Assembly: GCA_041747155.1 (NCBI GenBank)
Contig: JBGTFQ010000208.1
Span: 1 to 25,110, forward strand
Direction: 5' to 3'
DNA length: 25,110 nucleotides
From: JACDDK01 sp041747155
GTDB lineage: Bacteria > Actinomycetota > Rubrobacteria > Rubrobacterales > Rubrobacteraceae
How positions within the stretch are numbered: the stretch's first letter is position 1; the number at the start of each line of letters is the position of its first letter. Below are positions 6,805 through 15,017 of this stretch, piece after piece. The translations under genes were made by a program, and so were the position numbers. The notes below the pieces were generated by a model that ran no database searches, was not told the DNA's origin, and was given only the letters and a program-made list of their open reading frames with translations.

Positions 6805-7575
6805 ATGCGTCCGGTGAAGACTGTAGTCGCGATAGTCAATCAGAAGGGCGGGGTGGGGAAGAGTACCACCGCTATCAACCTTGCCGCGTACTTGGCGGAA
6901 AAAGGCGAAACTGTTCTTGTGGTTGATATGGATCCACAGGGCAACGCTACCAGCGGGCTCGGTGTGGAGCCCACTGGAAAAGGCTGTGTCTACGATGTCA
7001 TCCTTGAAGGAAAGCTGCTTCAGGATGTGGCGCACGCCACCGCTTTACCCAATCTTCATGTCGTACCTTCGACGATCAATCTTGTGGGTGCCGAAGTGGA
7101 GTTAGTCTCAACGCTTGCACGAGAGTTCAAGTTGAAAAGAGCGTTGGAGAAACTCCCAAACGACGCCTACCGTTGGGTGTTGCTGGATTGCCCGCCATCT
7201 TTGGACCTCCTGACGCTGAACGCGCTGACGGCGGCGGATGAGGTGCTCATCCCGATCCAGTGCGAATATTACGCTCTCGAAGGTCTGACGCAGCTTATGC
7301 GCAGTATCCGCATGGTCAGGGAAGAACTGAATCCATCGCTAGAGATCGGTGGGGTATTGCTAACGATGTACGACACCCGAACAAACTTGGCGAAGCAGGT
7401 CGCCGATGAAGTCAGAACCTTCTTCGGAGATCGAGTATTTCATACGATCATTCCACGAAATGTTCGGTTAAGCGAAGCCCCGAGTTACGGACAGCCTATT
7501 GCGCTGTACGCGCCTCAGAGCACCGGGGCCGAAGCCTATGCCGCCGTCGCCGATGAGGTGCTGAGCCGTGGGTAG
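6805..7575 (+). CDS. parA: Chromosome partitioning ATPase ParA (Soj)
   Basis: ParA is a Walker-type ATPase that binds DNA non-specifically and helps ParB-parS complexes segregate after replication. The 256 residues include the deviant Walker A KGGVGKST (14-21), VVDMDPQGNATSGLG (the A' motif), and Walker B-like WVLLDCPPSLDLLTLNAL. The length is typical of chromosomal ParA without an N-terminal HTH. ATG 6805 was taken; a GTG nine bases downstream is an alternative, as neither has a clear ribosome binding site. It overlaps parB by eight bases. Confidence 0.97.
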   Translation: MRPVKTVVAIVNQKGGVGKSTTAINLAAYLAEKGETVLVVDMDPQGNATSGLGVEPTGKGCVYDVILEGKLLQDVAHATALPNLHVVPSTINLVGAEVELVSTLAREFKLKRALEKLPNDAYRWVLLDCPPSLDLLTLNALTAADEVLIPIQCEYYALEGLTQLMRSIRMVREELNPSLEIGGVLLTMYDTRTNLAKQVADEVRTFFGDRVFHTIIPRNVRLSEAPSYGQPIALYAPQSTGAEAYAAVADEVLSRG

Positions 7576-8446
7576 GCGCGGTCTTGGCAGGGGCCTTTCA
7601 GCGCTCATAGCTACTGGGGAGAGCGTTGGGGGGCTCAAGTTCGAAGAGCTGCCCATAACAGCAATTCGTCCTAACACACACCAGCCGCGGAAGCACTTCT
7701 CCGAGGCAGGTATCAAGGAGTTGGCCGCCTCCATAAGAGAGGTTGGTATCCTGCAGCCGTTAGTAATCCGGTCGACCGATTTTGGATTTGAGCTCATAGC
7801 TGGCGAGCGACGCTTGCGAGCAGCGAAAGAGGCCGGTTTGGAGCGAGTTCCGGTCTTGATCCGTGAGGCAGCCGAGAACGAGTCAATGGAGTTGGCTCTC
7901 GTGGAGAACCTGCAGCGTGAGGACCTGAATCCCCTGGAGACAGCTTCCGCGTATCAGGCGCTAATGGATGGATTTGGTCTGACAAAAGAGCAACTAGCCC
8001 GTCGTCTCGGCAAAAGCCGAGCAACCGTGACAAACACCCTGAGGCTAGCTCAACTGCCTCCAACGGTGCAGAGTCTTCTTCAAGAGGGGAAGCTCAGCGA
8101 GGGACATGCTCGGGCATTGCTAGGACTAAAGACAGCGGATCAGATGCTGGAGGTTGCAAAAAAAATACAGACCGACAAGCTATCCGTGCGAAGGACCGAG
8201 GAGATCGTGCGGGAGTACGGCTCATCGCCTGTGGAGCCTGAGCCTGATGCCGCACCGGAACCCAGCGACGGCCTTGAGGAGCTGCAGCAAGCCTCGCGAA
8301 CCATACAGAATGCTCTCGGCCTGCCCGTGAGAGTTCGACCCTTCCGCCGGGGCGGCAAGTTGGAGATAAGATTTCGAGAAGTTGAAGAACTCGAAGCGCT
8401 CGTGCAGTTGCTAGCCTCTCCAGACGAAAGCAACACCTCGCAATAA
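7568..8446 (+). CDS. parB: Chromosome partitioning protein ParB (Spo0J), CTP-dependent DNA clamp
   Basis: ParB loads at parS and spreads as a CTP-gated clamp. The 292-residue protein has the N-terminal ParA-contact motif GRRGLGRGLSALI (2-14), the CTP-binding motif GERR (79-82), ENLQREDLNP (113-122), a helix-turn-helix around 140-165 (EQLARRLGKSRATVTNTLRL), an acidic Pro/Glu linker (about 220-235) and a C-terminal dimerisation domain. It starts with GTG inside the parA end. Two parS sites stand about 1.5 kb upstream. Confidence 0.97.
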   Translation: MGRRGLGRGLSALIATGESVGGLKFEELPITAIRPNTHQPRKHFSEAGIKELAASIREVGILQPLVIRSTDFGFELIAGERRLRAAKEAGLERVPVLIREAAENESMELALVENLQREDLNPLETASAYQALMDGFGLTKEQLARRLGKSRATVTNTLRLAQLPPTVQSLLQEGKLSEGHARALLGLKTADQMLEVAKKIQTDKLSVRRTEEIVREYGSSPVEPEPDAAPEPSDGLEELQQASRTIQNALGLPVRVRPFRRGGKLEIRFREVEELEALVQLLASPDESNTSQ

Positions 8447-8544
8447 ATGTGGTAATTAGGCCGTGATCCCCTATCAACTAATCGCTACGCTCGGATCCAA
8501 TAAATACAACATGTTGAAGTCGCGTCCAGATTGAGGTGCACATA

Positions 8545-9915
8545 ATGCGGTTTTGTGGATTACGGGCAGCTGCGACAGCTTTGTTGTTGGGTGTAATTCT
8601 CTCGGGAAACGTCTGGAACTCTGCATACGCCAATACGCTTGCCAGTGAATCAAAAGTTGCAAAGCTTGAGCAGCGTGTCCAGTCTAGTGTCACTAGGATC
8701 CAAGACGAGAACCAGGATATCTCAAACGTCAGAGTGGAGATTGACGAGACTCGTTCACGAATTGGCGAGATGAAGACACGGGTGCGAGGTCTAGATGGTC
8801 AGATCCTCGACGTAAAGTCTCAGCTAGAAAGCCGTTCAAGCGAACTCTTGGAGGCTCGCGAAGATTACGAAGTCCTCGCTAGAGAAGTCTACAAGGACCA
8901 ATCGGAGAACGAAAACACCGAGGCAGAGAGTTCTTCGGAGCGTGTCTTGTTGCAGGATTTAAGCGGGATCGAACAGTTAGAAGATGACCAGCAGAGTCTT
9001 GAGAATAGCATCCGGCAACTCGAACAGAAGAAAGCGGATTATGAGTCTTTGATCCAAGACGAGCGAAACAATGTCTCCTCTTTAGTGGCTGAGAGAAGCG
9101 AAGCAGAAGAAAACATCGCTGGCATAGAGCGTAACCAGAGCGGCTTAAGAAACCGCATTGAACGACGACTCGAAGAACTCCAAGCCGCGGAAAGAGCAGA
9201 CAAACGCAAGAAAGCCAAGATTCTCAGGAAGGCGGATCTTAAAAATGACGAGCCCACTGATCCCCGAAAGACAGCCTCGGGTGGCGAAAAGGATAGTAAA
9301 AGAGAACTAGAGATGGAAATCGCTAAGAAGCTAGTCGTAACGGATAAGTCGAGAGTTCCAAGACCCGTCGAGGCCATATCTCGGGAAGAGTATGACCAGC
9401 TGTACAAGCAGGCCGCAGCGGGCTACGGGTTTGAGGATGACTGGTACGTGCTCTCGGCTGTCGGACAGGTGGAATCCAACCACGGAGAAAACCTCGGACC
9501 ATCGACCGCGGGGGCTCTCGGCCCAATGCAATTCCTACCTTCCACCTGGCGTACAGCCGGTGTCGACGGAGATGGGGACGGCGAAAAGAACATTATGGAC
9601 CCTGAAGATGCGATCCCCGCCGCCGCAGAATACTTGAGGTCCGGCGGCGCCCCTGGCGACTGGACCGCCGCTCTCTACACCTACAATCACTCCAGTTCAT
9701 ACGTTCTGGAAGTGCTGACGATAGCCGAGGCTCTCCGTAACCAAGCAGGAGACACGAACACAGGACCGTACATCGACAACAGTCGCCAAAACAACCCGAC
9801 CACCGACAACGAGCGGGAGAAAGCGGGAAGCAGTCCGTCCGTCGATAACGACTCGGAGAGTCCAGGACTACCAAGCCCCGAAGATACTGTAAAGTCGGAA
9901 ATTCTGGAGCGATAG
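8545..9915 (+). CDS. Secreted coiled-coil protein with a C-terminal lytic transglycosylase domain
   Basis: It is predicted to cleave peptidoglycan glycan strands outside the membrane. From ATG 8545 (456 residues) there is a signal peptide with hydrophobic core TALLLGVILSG and likely cleavage after SAYA (29). A long Glu/Lys/Arg/Gln-rich coiled coil follows (about 33-215), resembling the N-terminal regulatory coils of PcsB/CwlO/RipC-type hydrolases. The SLT/MltB-like domain spans about 285-405; the probable catalytic Glu310 lies in VGQVESNHG, followed by GALGPMQFLPSTW and AALYTYNHSSSYV. The tail is hydrophilic and disordered. An upstream in-frame GTG (8536) is less likely because its bases form part of the GAGGTG Shine-Dalgarno for 8545. 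It lies 98 bases after parB. Confidence 0.85.
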   Translation: MRFCGLRAAATALLLGVILSGNVWNSAYANTLASESKVAKLEQRVQSSVTRIQDENQDISNVRVEIDETRSRIGEMKTRVRGLDGQILDVKSQLESRSSELLEAREDYEVLAREVYKDQSENENTEAESSSERVLLQDLSGIEQLEDDQQSLENSIRQLEQKKADYESLIQDERNNVSSLVAERSEAEENIAGIERNQSGLRNRIERRLEELQAAERADKRKKAKILRKADLKNDEPTDPRKTASGGEKDSKRELEMEIAKKLVVTDKSRVPRPVEAISREEYDQLYKQAAAGYGFEDDWYVLSAVGQVESNHGENLGPSTAGALGPMQFLPSTWRTAGVDGDGDGEKNIMDPEDAIPAAAEYLRSGGAPGDWTAALYTYNHSSSYVLEVLTIAEALRNQAGDTNTGPYIDNSRQNNPTTDNEREKAGSSPSVDNDSESPGLPSPEDTVKSEILER

Positions 9916-9970
9916 CGTCAAAATCCGTTGCTCGGCGGCAAACGAGGAGCGTCCGTGCTAAAAAGACACC

Positions 9971-10309
9971 ATGGATTCTTCACGCTCAGAGATGTTCCGA
10001 AAACTGCTGGAGCGGGATCCCTCCAATCCGATGGTACTTTGCTCACTGGGGACCGAACTCTTCAAAGAGGGTAACCACGAAGAAGCTCGTGAACACCTGA
10101 AGAAAGCCGTAGAGAATAAGCCAGACTACTCCGTGGCGTACCGGATGCTCGGTCGTGCTCACTACGAGCTTGGCGAAGATGTCGAGGCTAAACAAGTCTT
10201 TGAGCGGGGCCACGAGGTGGCTCAGAGCAATGGCGACCTGCAAACGGTCAGGGAGATCGAAGTCTTTCAGCAGCGACTGCAGAAGCGCGAGAACGAGAAA
10301 CAAGCTTGA
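9971..10309 (+). CDS. Small tetratricopeptide-repeat protein
   Basis: This 112-residue soluble protein is made mainly of TPR helices: NPMVLCSLGTELFKEGNHEEAREHLKKAVENKPDY (about 17-51), then SVAYRMLGRAHYELGEDVEAKQVFERGHEVA (52-82), and a charged helical end. TPRs mediate protein-protein contacts; the partner is unknown. The best nearby Shine-Dalgarno, GAGGAG at 9944-9949, is about 21 bases from ATG 9971 and better placed for a GTG (9955) in another frame. Its TGA overlaps the TTG of the next gene, so the two are likely made together. Confidence 0.75.
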   Translation: MDSSRSEMFRKLLERDPSNPMVLCSLGTELFKEGNHEEAREHLKKAVENKPDYSVAYRMLGRAHYELGEDVEAKQVFERGHEVAQSNGDLQTVREIEVFQQRLQKRENEKQA

Positions 10310-10782
10310 ATCCCGCTAGCATACGTCAGCGTACCTCAGTAACGGTGGGAATGTTCGTAGATTACGAGAGTCCTCTAGTCCGACGGGTGTCGAAGGACGT
10401 ATGGGCCGAACTGTCCCGCGCTGCTCTGGACGTTGGTTTCACGAAGAGCACGGCTCTTTGGAAAAGCATTCGCGAAGAGCGAGGCCAAGAGCGACCGGAT
10501 GCACCTCTTCTAAATGTCTTCATCGTAGGGCAGGATCGCCCGGAGGAGGTGGATGCCATCGAATCGGTCGGGGATTCCAGCCTCTACGGCTTGGTGGTCG
10601 CTGTGTCGAACCAGGCGAGTCCCCTTGCCGGTTCGTTGTTGTATCAGGGGGTCGAACGCCTTACGGGAACGGGTGTGAGAGCCGGTCGGATCGAACCCGC
10701 CCTACTAAACTCCTCTTCAGTCGAGTGTGGAGCCTACGCTAGGCACCTTATGCAGAGGCTAGTGGAGACTTTCTCCAAGTAA
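10306..10782 (+). CDS. Protein of unknown function, coupled to the TPR gene
   Basis: I do not recognise this 158-residue protein. It starts with TTG overlapping the stop of the TPR gene. It has no signal peptide or membrane segment, and alternates charged helices with short hydrophobic strands (LLNVFIVGQ, YGLVVAVSN). The C-terminal part GTGVRAGRIEPALLNSSSVECGAYARHLMQRLVETF faintly recalls the end of amidase_3 amidases (a conserved P-x-L...VE-x-G...), but zinc ligands are not evident. It shares its neighbourhood with a peptidoglycan hydrolase and a TPR protein. An internal in-frame GTG at 10345 is an alternative start. Confidence 0.6.
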   Translation: MNPASIRQRTSVTVGMFVDYESPLVRRVSKDVWAELSRAALDVGFTKSTALWKSIREERGQERPDAPLLNVFIVGQDRPEEVDAIESVGDSSLYGLVVAVSNQASPLAGSLLYQGVERLTGTGVRAGRIEPALLNSSSVECGAYARHLMQRLVETFSK

Positions 10783-10891
10783 TACGCAGGCTATTGGAGA
10801 GCTATTTCGCCAGGGAGATCTACTCTCAAAGCCGATTGGTAACATACTCAACGATGTTCAAACCGGCATTGACATCCGACCACGTCTTTAA

Positions 10892-11584
10892 ATGTCCAGT
10901 TTACTAGCGGCTATCGGCGTGACGGCGGTCTTCGCAGCCCTAGCATACGTTCTGGGAATGGTGAGTCTGGGAGGTTCCGCAGGCGGATTCGTGGTCGGGA
11001 CAGCGATCTACGCTTCCCTCGGACCCCAAGGATTTGCGATCCTCGTGCTGTTCGTAGTAGGTGGCTCTGCTCTAACCCGCTTCGGATATATGACCAAGAC
11101 CCACGCCGGCACCGCCCAGGAACGGGGTGGCCGCCGGGGAGCCAAAAACGCCGCCGCAAACTGTGCTGTAGCGGTGGTCTGCGCCTTGTTAGCCACTTTT
11201 ACGGGATTAGAGTCGTTCGCCGCCGCATTCGTCGCCTCTCTCGGTGCTGCTTTCGCGGATACCACTGAATCAGAAGTCGGCCAACTATTCGGACGACATC
11301 CAAGACTTATTACCACCCTACGAAGAGTCGCACCCGGCACTGACGGGGGCATCTCTCTCTCCGGCACATTGGCGGGAGCTGCGGCGGCTCTACTGACAGC
11401 CTCACTCGGTTACGTATTGGGGATCTTCGACGAAATCCTCACGCTGGCTGTCGTGGCTTTCGCAGCCTTTATCGGAACAGTGGTTGACAGTCTGATCGGG
11501 GCTCTAGTCCCTAGAGTCGGCAACGAACTGACCAATGTCTCCTGCACCCTCGCAGCCGCCCTTCTAACCCTCTCTCTAACCTAA
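10892..11584 (+). CDS. DUF92/TMEM19 family membrane protein
   Basis: This 230-residue protein is strongly hydrophobic with about six membrane segments. Family hallmarks are GGRRGAKNAAANC (about 78-90), the acidic AFADTTESEVGQLFG (about 119-133) and APGTDGGISLSGTLAGAAAA (about 146-165). DUF92 includes TMEM19 and plant VTE6 phytyl-phosphate kinase and is related to CTP-dependent prenol/dolichol kinases, so a lipid-alcohol kinase role is possible but unproven here. ATG 10892 lacks an obvious ribosome binding site. A gap of 109 bases separates it from the preceding gene. Confidence 0.85.
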   Translation: MSSLLAAIGVTAVFAALAYVLGMVSLGGSAGGFVVGTAIYASLGPQGFAILVLFVVGGSALTRFGYMTKTHAGTAQERGGRRGAKNAAANCAVAVVCALLATFTGLESFAAAFVASLGAAFADTTESEVGQLFGRHPRLITTLRRVAPGTDGGISLSGTLAGAAAALLTASLGYVLGIFDEILTLAVVAFAAFIGTVVDSLIGALVPRVGNELTNVSCTLAAALLTLSLT

Positions 11585-11678
11585 GACACGCTCAAATGTG
11601 TTCGCTTGTTGGAAGGGTCGTAAGTCTTTGGAGAAGCGGTGAAGGGTTCGACCGGCTAGATCATCGGGGGACGACGAC

Positions 11679-11707
11679 TTCATAAAAGCGGGTGGCGATG
11701 CTATATT
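11679..11707 (+). promoter_or_regulatory. Candidate leuS promoter
   Basis: TTCATA (11679-11684, four of six), a 17-base spacer and TATATT (11702-11707, five of six) lie upstream of leuS and predict a leader of roughly 110 bases. No T-box sequence is seen in that leader. Confidence 0.4.
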
Positions 11708-11822
11708 AGGCGCATGTATGCTGGGGTCCATAGAGTTTGCTCTACTGCTTCACGACTATAGAGCCCCGCGCTTCGTCACCGTTTCCGAACCGCCCAACAT
11801 CACACCCGAGAAGGAGTCTCAC

Positions 11823-14255
11823 GTGAGCGAGACGCGACCCAGGAAGACCTATGATCCCACAGCCATAGAACATCGCTGGCAGGAGCGATGGTTGGAGACG
11901 GATCTCTACAAGACCGACGACGATACGGATAAACCGAAGCACTATGCGCTGACGATGCTGCCGTATCCGAGTGGCGACCTGCACGTCGGGCACTGGTACG
12001 CGATGACGCCCTCGGATACTCATGCGCGGTTTATGCGGATGAGTGGTTACCGGGTCTTCTTCCCTATCGGCTTCGACGCATTCGGGCTTCCGGCGGAGAA
12101 CGCGGCTATAAAACGGGGGATACACCCGTACAAGTGGACGATCTCCAACATCGAGAACATGCGTGGACAACTGGAGCAGATGGGGGCGATGTTCGACCGC
12201 TCCTCCGAAGTCGTCACCTGTACGCCGGAGTACTACCGGTGGAATCAGTGGTTCTTTCTGAAGTTCCTGGAAAAAGGGCTCGCTTACCGGAAAGAAGCGC
12301 CGGTGGACTGGTGTCCGAAAGACAATACGACGCTCGCGCGGGAGCAGGTGGTTGGGCCGGATCGGGTCTGTGAGCGGTGCGGTACGCCGGTCGTAAAGAA
12401 GAATCTGGCCCAGTGGCTGTTCCGGATAACGGACTACGCCGAAGAGCTTCTAGACTTCTCCAAAATAGACTGGCCCGAGCGCGTAAAGACGCTTCAGACT
12501 AATTGGATCGGGCGCTCCGAAGGCGCGGAAATAGTCTTCAAAGTCCCCGGCTACGATTCGCTGGAAGTCTTCACCACCCGCCCGGATACTCTCTTTGGCG
12601 CGACGTTCTTTGTGATGAGCCCCGAACATCCGGCGGTCGAGAAGATCACCACTTCCGAGCAGTCCGAAGCCGTGGGCGAATACGTCGAGAAGGCCAGTCG
12701 CATGAACGAGATCGACCGTACCGACGTCACCCGTGAGAAGACTGGCGTGTTCACCGGGGCTTACGCGATCAACCCGGCCAACGGCAAAAATATCCCCATC
12801 TACGCGGCGGATTACGTGCTCATGGGGTATGGGACCGGTGCGATTATGGCGGTCCCCGGCCAAGACCAGCGCGACTGGGACTTCGCCGCGAAATACGACC
12901 TGCCCATAGTCCGCACCGTCCAACCCCCCGAAGACTTCGACGGCGAAGCATACGTCGGAGAAGGCCCGGCCATAAACTCAGGCTTCCTCGACGGCTTGGA
13001 GATAGAGGAAGCGAAACAGCGCATGACCGAGGTGCTCGAAGAGAAGAATGCTGGAGAGTCCACGGTGACATACCGGCTGCGGGATTGGCTCATCAGCCGC
13101 CAGCGGTACTGGGGGACGCCCATCCCGATCATCTACTGCCCCGAACACGGGGCCGTTCCCGTCCCGGAGGAAGACCTGCCCGTCCTGCTCCCCGAGGATG
13201 CCGAGTTCACCCCGACCGGCGAATCCCCCCTCAAGCTGCATGAAGGATTCCGAAACGTCGAGTGTCCAATCTGCGGAGGCCCAGCAGAACGCGAGACCGA
13301 CACGATGGACACGTTCATGGATTCCTCGTGGTACCAGTACCGCTACCTGAGCCCGCACTACGACGAAGGACCGTTCGATCCCGTCGAGGGCGCGAAATGG
13401 CTGCCCGTGGATCAATACACCGGCGGCATCGAGCATGCGGTGATGCATCTGCTGTATACGCGCTTCTTTACTAAGGTGATGCGGGATATCGGCCTCGTAG
13501 AATTCGACGAGCCGATGAAGAAGCTCTTCAACCAGGGCATCATCCTCGGCGAAGACGCGGAGAAGATGAGCAAGTCTCGGGGCAACGTCGTGAACCCGAT
13601 GGATTTCGTGGAGCGATACGGTTCGGACGCGCTGCGCTGCTTCCTGATGTTTATTGGGCCGTGGGATCAGGGCGGCCCCTGGGACGGACGCGGTATCGAA
13701 GGCGTGGCCCGTTTCCTGCGTCGGGCTCTCTCCCTGACCGAAGCTGGCGAAGCGACGAGCGCGGACGCGGACCCCGCCGAGCTTCAAAGCCGCACCGCCC
13801 GCACGACAAAGAAAGTGACCGAAGACCTCGCGGCGTTCCGGTTCAACACGTCCATCGCCGGTCTCATGGAGCACACGAACTACCTGCTCGCGGTGCGCGA
13901 TGACGTGGAAAGAGAGGCTTGGACGGATGCGCTCCGCACCTTCGCCCGGCTCCTCGCGCCGCTCGCGCCGCATCACGCCGAAGAGATGTGGGCCGCTCTA
14001 GGCGAGCCGTACTCCGTCCACGAACAAGTGTGGCCGGACTACGATGAATCGCTTATAGCGGAGAAGGAGATCACGCTGATAATCCAGGTCAACGGCAAAG
14101 TCCGCGACCGCATCCAAGCCCCGGCGGACATAAGCGAGGATGATGCCAAAGAGTTGGCGCTCGCCAGCGACAAGATCGGGCCGCACGTCGAAGGAAAGCA
14201 GATCCGCAAAAGCATCTACGTGCCGGGCCGGTTGGTTAACCTGGTGGTGAGATAA
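11823..14255 (+). CDS. leuS: Leucyl-tRNA synthetase
   Basis: LeuS charges tRNA-Leu. From GTG 11823 the protein is 810 residues, a normal length. It shows the class I HIGH motif as HVGH (54-57, in PYPSGDLHVGHW), a zinc-type knuckle (CPKDNTTL...CERCGTPVV), the editing-domain threonine region TRPDTLFGATFFV and GTGAIMAVPGQDQRDWDF with the conserved editing Asp348, KMSKS (581-585), and the C-terminal domain ending in RKSIYVPGRLVNLVV. The reading frame stays open upstream to ATG 11718. AAGGAG at 11811-11816, six bases before GTG 11823, and homology starting at RKTYDPTAIEHRW make GTG 11823 the likely start. Confidence 0.97.
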   Translation: MSETRPRKTYDPTAIEHRWQERWLETDLYKTDDDTDKPKHYALTMLPYPSGDLHVGHWYAMTPSDTHARFMRMSGYRVFFPIGFDAFGLPAENAAIKRGIHPYKWTISNIENMRGQLEQMGAMFDRSSEVVTCTPEYYRWNQWFFLKFLEKGLAYRKEAPVDWCPKDNTTLAREQVVGPDRVCERCGTPVVKKNLAQWLFRITDYAEELLDFSKIDWPERVKTLQTNWIGRSEGAEIVFKVPGYDSLEVFTTRPDTLFGATFFVMSPEHPAVEKITTSEQSEAVGEYVEKASRMNEIDRTDVTREKTGVFTGAYAINPANGKNIPIYAADYVLMGYGTGAIMAVPGQDQRDWDFAAKYDLPIVRTVQPPEDFDGEAYVGEGPAINSGFLDGLEIEEAKQRMTEVLEEKNAGESTVTYRLRDWLISRQRYWGTPIPIIYCPEHGAVPVPEEDLPVLLPEDAEFTPTGESPLKLHEGFRNVECPICGGPAERETDTMDTFMDSSWYQYRYLSPHYDEGPFDPVEGAKWLPVDQYTGGIEHAVMHLLYTRFFTKVMRDIGLVEFDEPMKKLFNQGIILGEDAEKMSKSRGNVVNPMDFVERYGSDALRCFLMFIGPWDQGGPWDGRGIEGVARFLRRALSLTEAGEATSADADPAELQSRTARTTKKVTEDLAAFRFNTSIAGLMEHTNYLLAVRDDVEREAWTDALRTFARLLAPLAPHHAEEMWAALGEPYSVHEQVWPDYDESLIAEKEITLIIQVNGKVRDRIQAPADISEDDAKELALASDKIGPHVEGKQIRKSIYVPGRLVNLVVR

Positions 14256-14273
14256 GGCGGGCGGAGATCTCCC

Positions 14274-15017
14274 GTGAGCCGCCGCAATCGTAGTCGGGAA
14301 CCAATATCGGCGGATTCTGAATCTGCAGCGCGTGGGGCTGACGGGTTGTTGGTCGCCCGAGGCGTTCACAAGGTCTATCGGTCCGGCGAGGCCGAGGTTG
14401 TGGCTCTGGATGGGGTGGATCTCCGGGTAGATCAAGGCGAGTTTGTGGCGGTTACCGGGCCTTCGGGGTCCGGCAAAACGACGCTTTTGCAGTGTCTCTC
14501 CGGGCTGGACGATGTGGATGCGGGTTCCGTTATGGTGGCGGGCGAGGACGTTCATGAGTTGTCTGAGCCACGACGCTCGGCGCAGCGGGCGCGGCTGATG
14601 GGTTTCGTTTTTCAGTCGCTCAACCTTTTGCCGGTGTTTTCGGCGGTCGAGAATGTCGAGTTGCCGTTGCAGATCATGCGCGTCCCGGCGCGGGAGGTTC
14701 GCAAACGGGCGCGGGAGGCGTTGGACCGGGTTGGTCTGTTGGATCGGATCGATCATCGGCCCAACGAACTTTCCGGTGGTGAGCAGCAGCGGGTTGCTGT
14801 GGCGCGGGCTCTGGTGGCCCGGCCTGCGCTGGTGTGGGCTGACGAACCGACTGGGAGCTTGGACACGGCTACTACGGAGGAGATAATCGGGCTTCTAGGA
14901 GAGCTGCACGCCTCTGGAACGACTTTCGTGCTCGTGACGCATAACCCAGCGGTCGCCGAAGTGGCGCAGCGACGCATCCACATGATCGACGGTGCGATAA
15001 TCGAGGATACGCGGTGA
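14274..15017 (+). CDS. ABC transporter ATP-binding protein, LolD/MacB type
   Basis: This is the ATPase partner of the FtsX-like permease that follows. The 247 residues contain Walker A GPSGSGKTT, the Q-loop VFQSLNLLPVFSAVENVELPL, signature LSGGEQQRVAVARAL, Walker B ALVWADEPTGSLD and the H-loop VTHN, all of the LolD/MacB/FtsE subtype. The start is GTG 14274; its Shine-Dalgarno GGAG lies within the palindrome GGAGATCTCC (14263-14272). The first 25 residues precede the ABC fold and are probably flexible. It overlaps the permease gene by four bases (GTGA). Confidence 0.95.
   Translation: MSRRNRSREPISADSESAARGADGLLVARGVHKVYRSGEAEVVALDGVDLRVDQGEFVAVTGPSGSGKTTLLQCLSGLDDVDAGSVMVAGEDVHELSEPRRSAQRARLMGFVFQSLNLLPVFSAVENVELPLQIMRVPAREVRKRAREALDRVGLLDRIDHRPNELSGGEQQRVAVARALVARPALVWADEPTGSLDTATTEEIIGLLGELHASGTTFVLVTHNPAVAEVAQRRIHMIDGAIIEDTR

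Noticed and set aside
10306..10782. Assignment of the unknown protein as an N-acetylmuramoyl-alanine amidase
   Set aside because: Only the C-terminal end is vaguely similar; the zinc-binding His and Glu pattern cannot be found.
10869..10874. Consensus TTGACA -35 before the DUF92 gene
   Set aside because: No -10 lies at 16-18 bases; that distance falls on the start codon. TAAATG is only about 14 bases away.
11671..11705. Possible T-box antiterminator (GGGTGGCGATGC) before leuS
   Set aside because: The match to the T-box core is partial, it lies upstream of or within the likely promoter, and no specifier hairpin or terminator is visible.
11718..11822. N-terminal extension of leuS from ATG 11718
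   Set aside because: The extension does not look like LeuS, and a well-placed AAGGAG precedes GTG 11823, where family similarity begins.
12978..13976. Long minus-strand open frame (332 codons) inside leuS
   Set aside because: It lies wholly opposite a well-conserved leuS with no recognisable domains; it is a shadow of GC-rich coding DNA. The same applies to the 357-codon minus-strand frame at 14753-15826.
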